From Nitrospiraceae bacterium (lineage in GTDB: Bacteria; Nitrospirota; Nitrospiria; Nitrospirales; Nitrospiraceae): DNA of 6,667 nt. The notes under the pieces are model-generated. The model ran no database searches. It was not told the DNA's origin and was given only the letters and a program-made list of their open reading frames with translations. The stretch covers positions 1 through 6,667 of the forward strand of contig SXPO01000023.1 in the NCBI GenBank assembly GCA_005793285.1. The letters run 5' to 3'. This document shows, piece after piece, positions 6,655-6,667 of this stretch (positions within the stretch are counted from its first letter, which is position 1; each line of letters begins with the position of its first letter). A program made the translations under genes and the position numbers.

Positions 6655-6667
6655 TCGCGCCACACAC

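Overview
The window reads as one bacterial gene cluster, with all six genes on the + strand and almost no non-coding space. It comes from a diderm (Gram-negative-type) bacterium: it has a Lol lipoprotein-release system, an outer-membrane beta-barrel with a signal peptide and terminal Phe, and a lipobox protein. GC content is moderately high with GC-rich third codon positions. The gene order and style recall Nitrospirota (Nitrospira-like). That assignment is my inference from memory and was not tested.

Layout. Positions 1-138 hold a promoter-like extended -10 element and a leader ending in a good ribosome binding site. prfB (139-1285) encodes peptide chain release factor 2. Its first 24 codons lie in a different frame from the rest, and the two parts are joined by a classical programmed +1 frameshift at CTT-TGA-C. 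A 127-bp gap (1286-1412) is filled by a degenerate 9-bp-period repeat whose two halves are inverted copies of each other. lysS (1413-2894, class II lysyl-tRNA synthetase) follows. Next, 2 nt away, comes a LolC/LolE-family permease (2897-4174), and 3 nt further the LolD ATPase (4178-4861). Last are a TraF/PorV-like outer-membrane barrel protein (4913-6031) and a small lipoprotein (6049-6654), which ends 13 nt before the window does.

How the genes fit together. The first two genes are translation functions (stop-codon reading and tRNA charging), a pairing also known from E. coli (prfB-lysS). The next two form an inner-membrane ABC transporter that releases mature lipoproteins to the periplasmic carrier LolA. 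The last two are envelope proteins, and the lipoprotein is a plausible Lol client. No tRNA, rRNA, CRISPR array, insertion sequence or convincing Rho-independent terminator was seen. This is mostly a housekeeping region. Its most notable elements are the RF2 autoregulatory frameshift, the inverted repeat array before lysS, and the uncharacterised barrel-plus-lipoprotein pair at the end.
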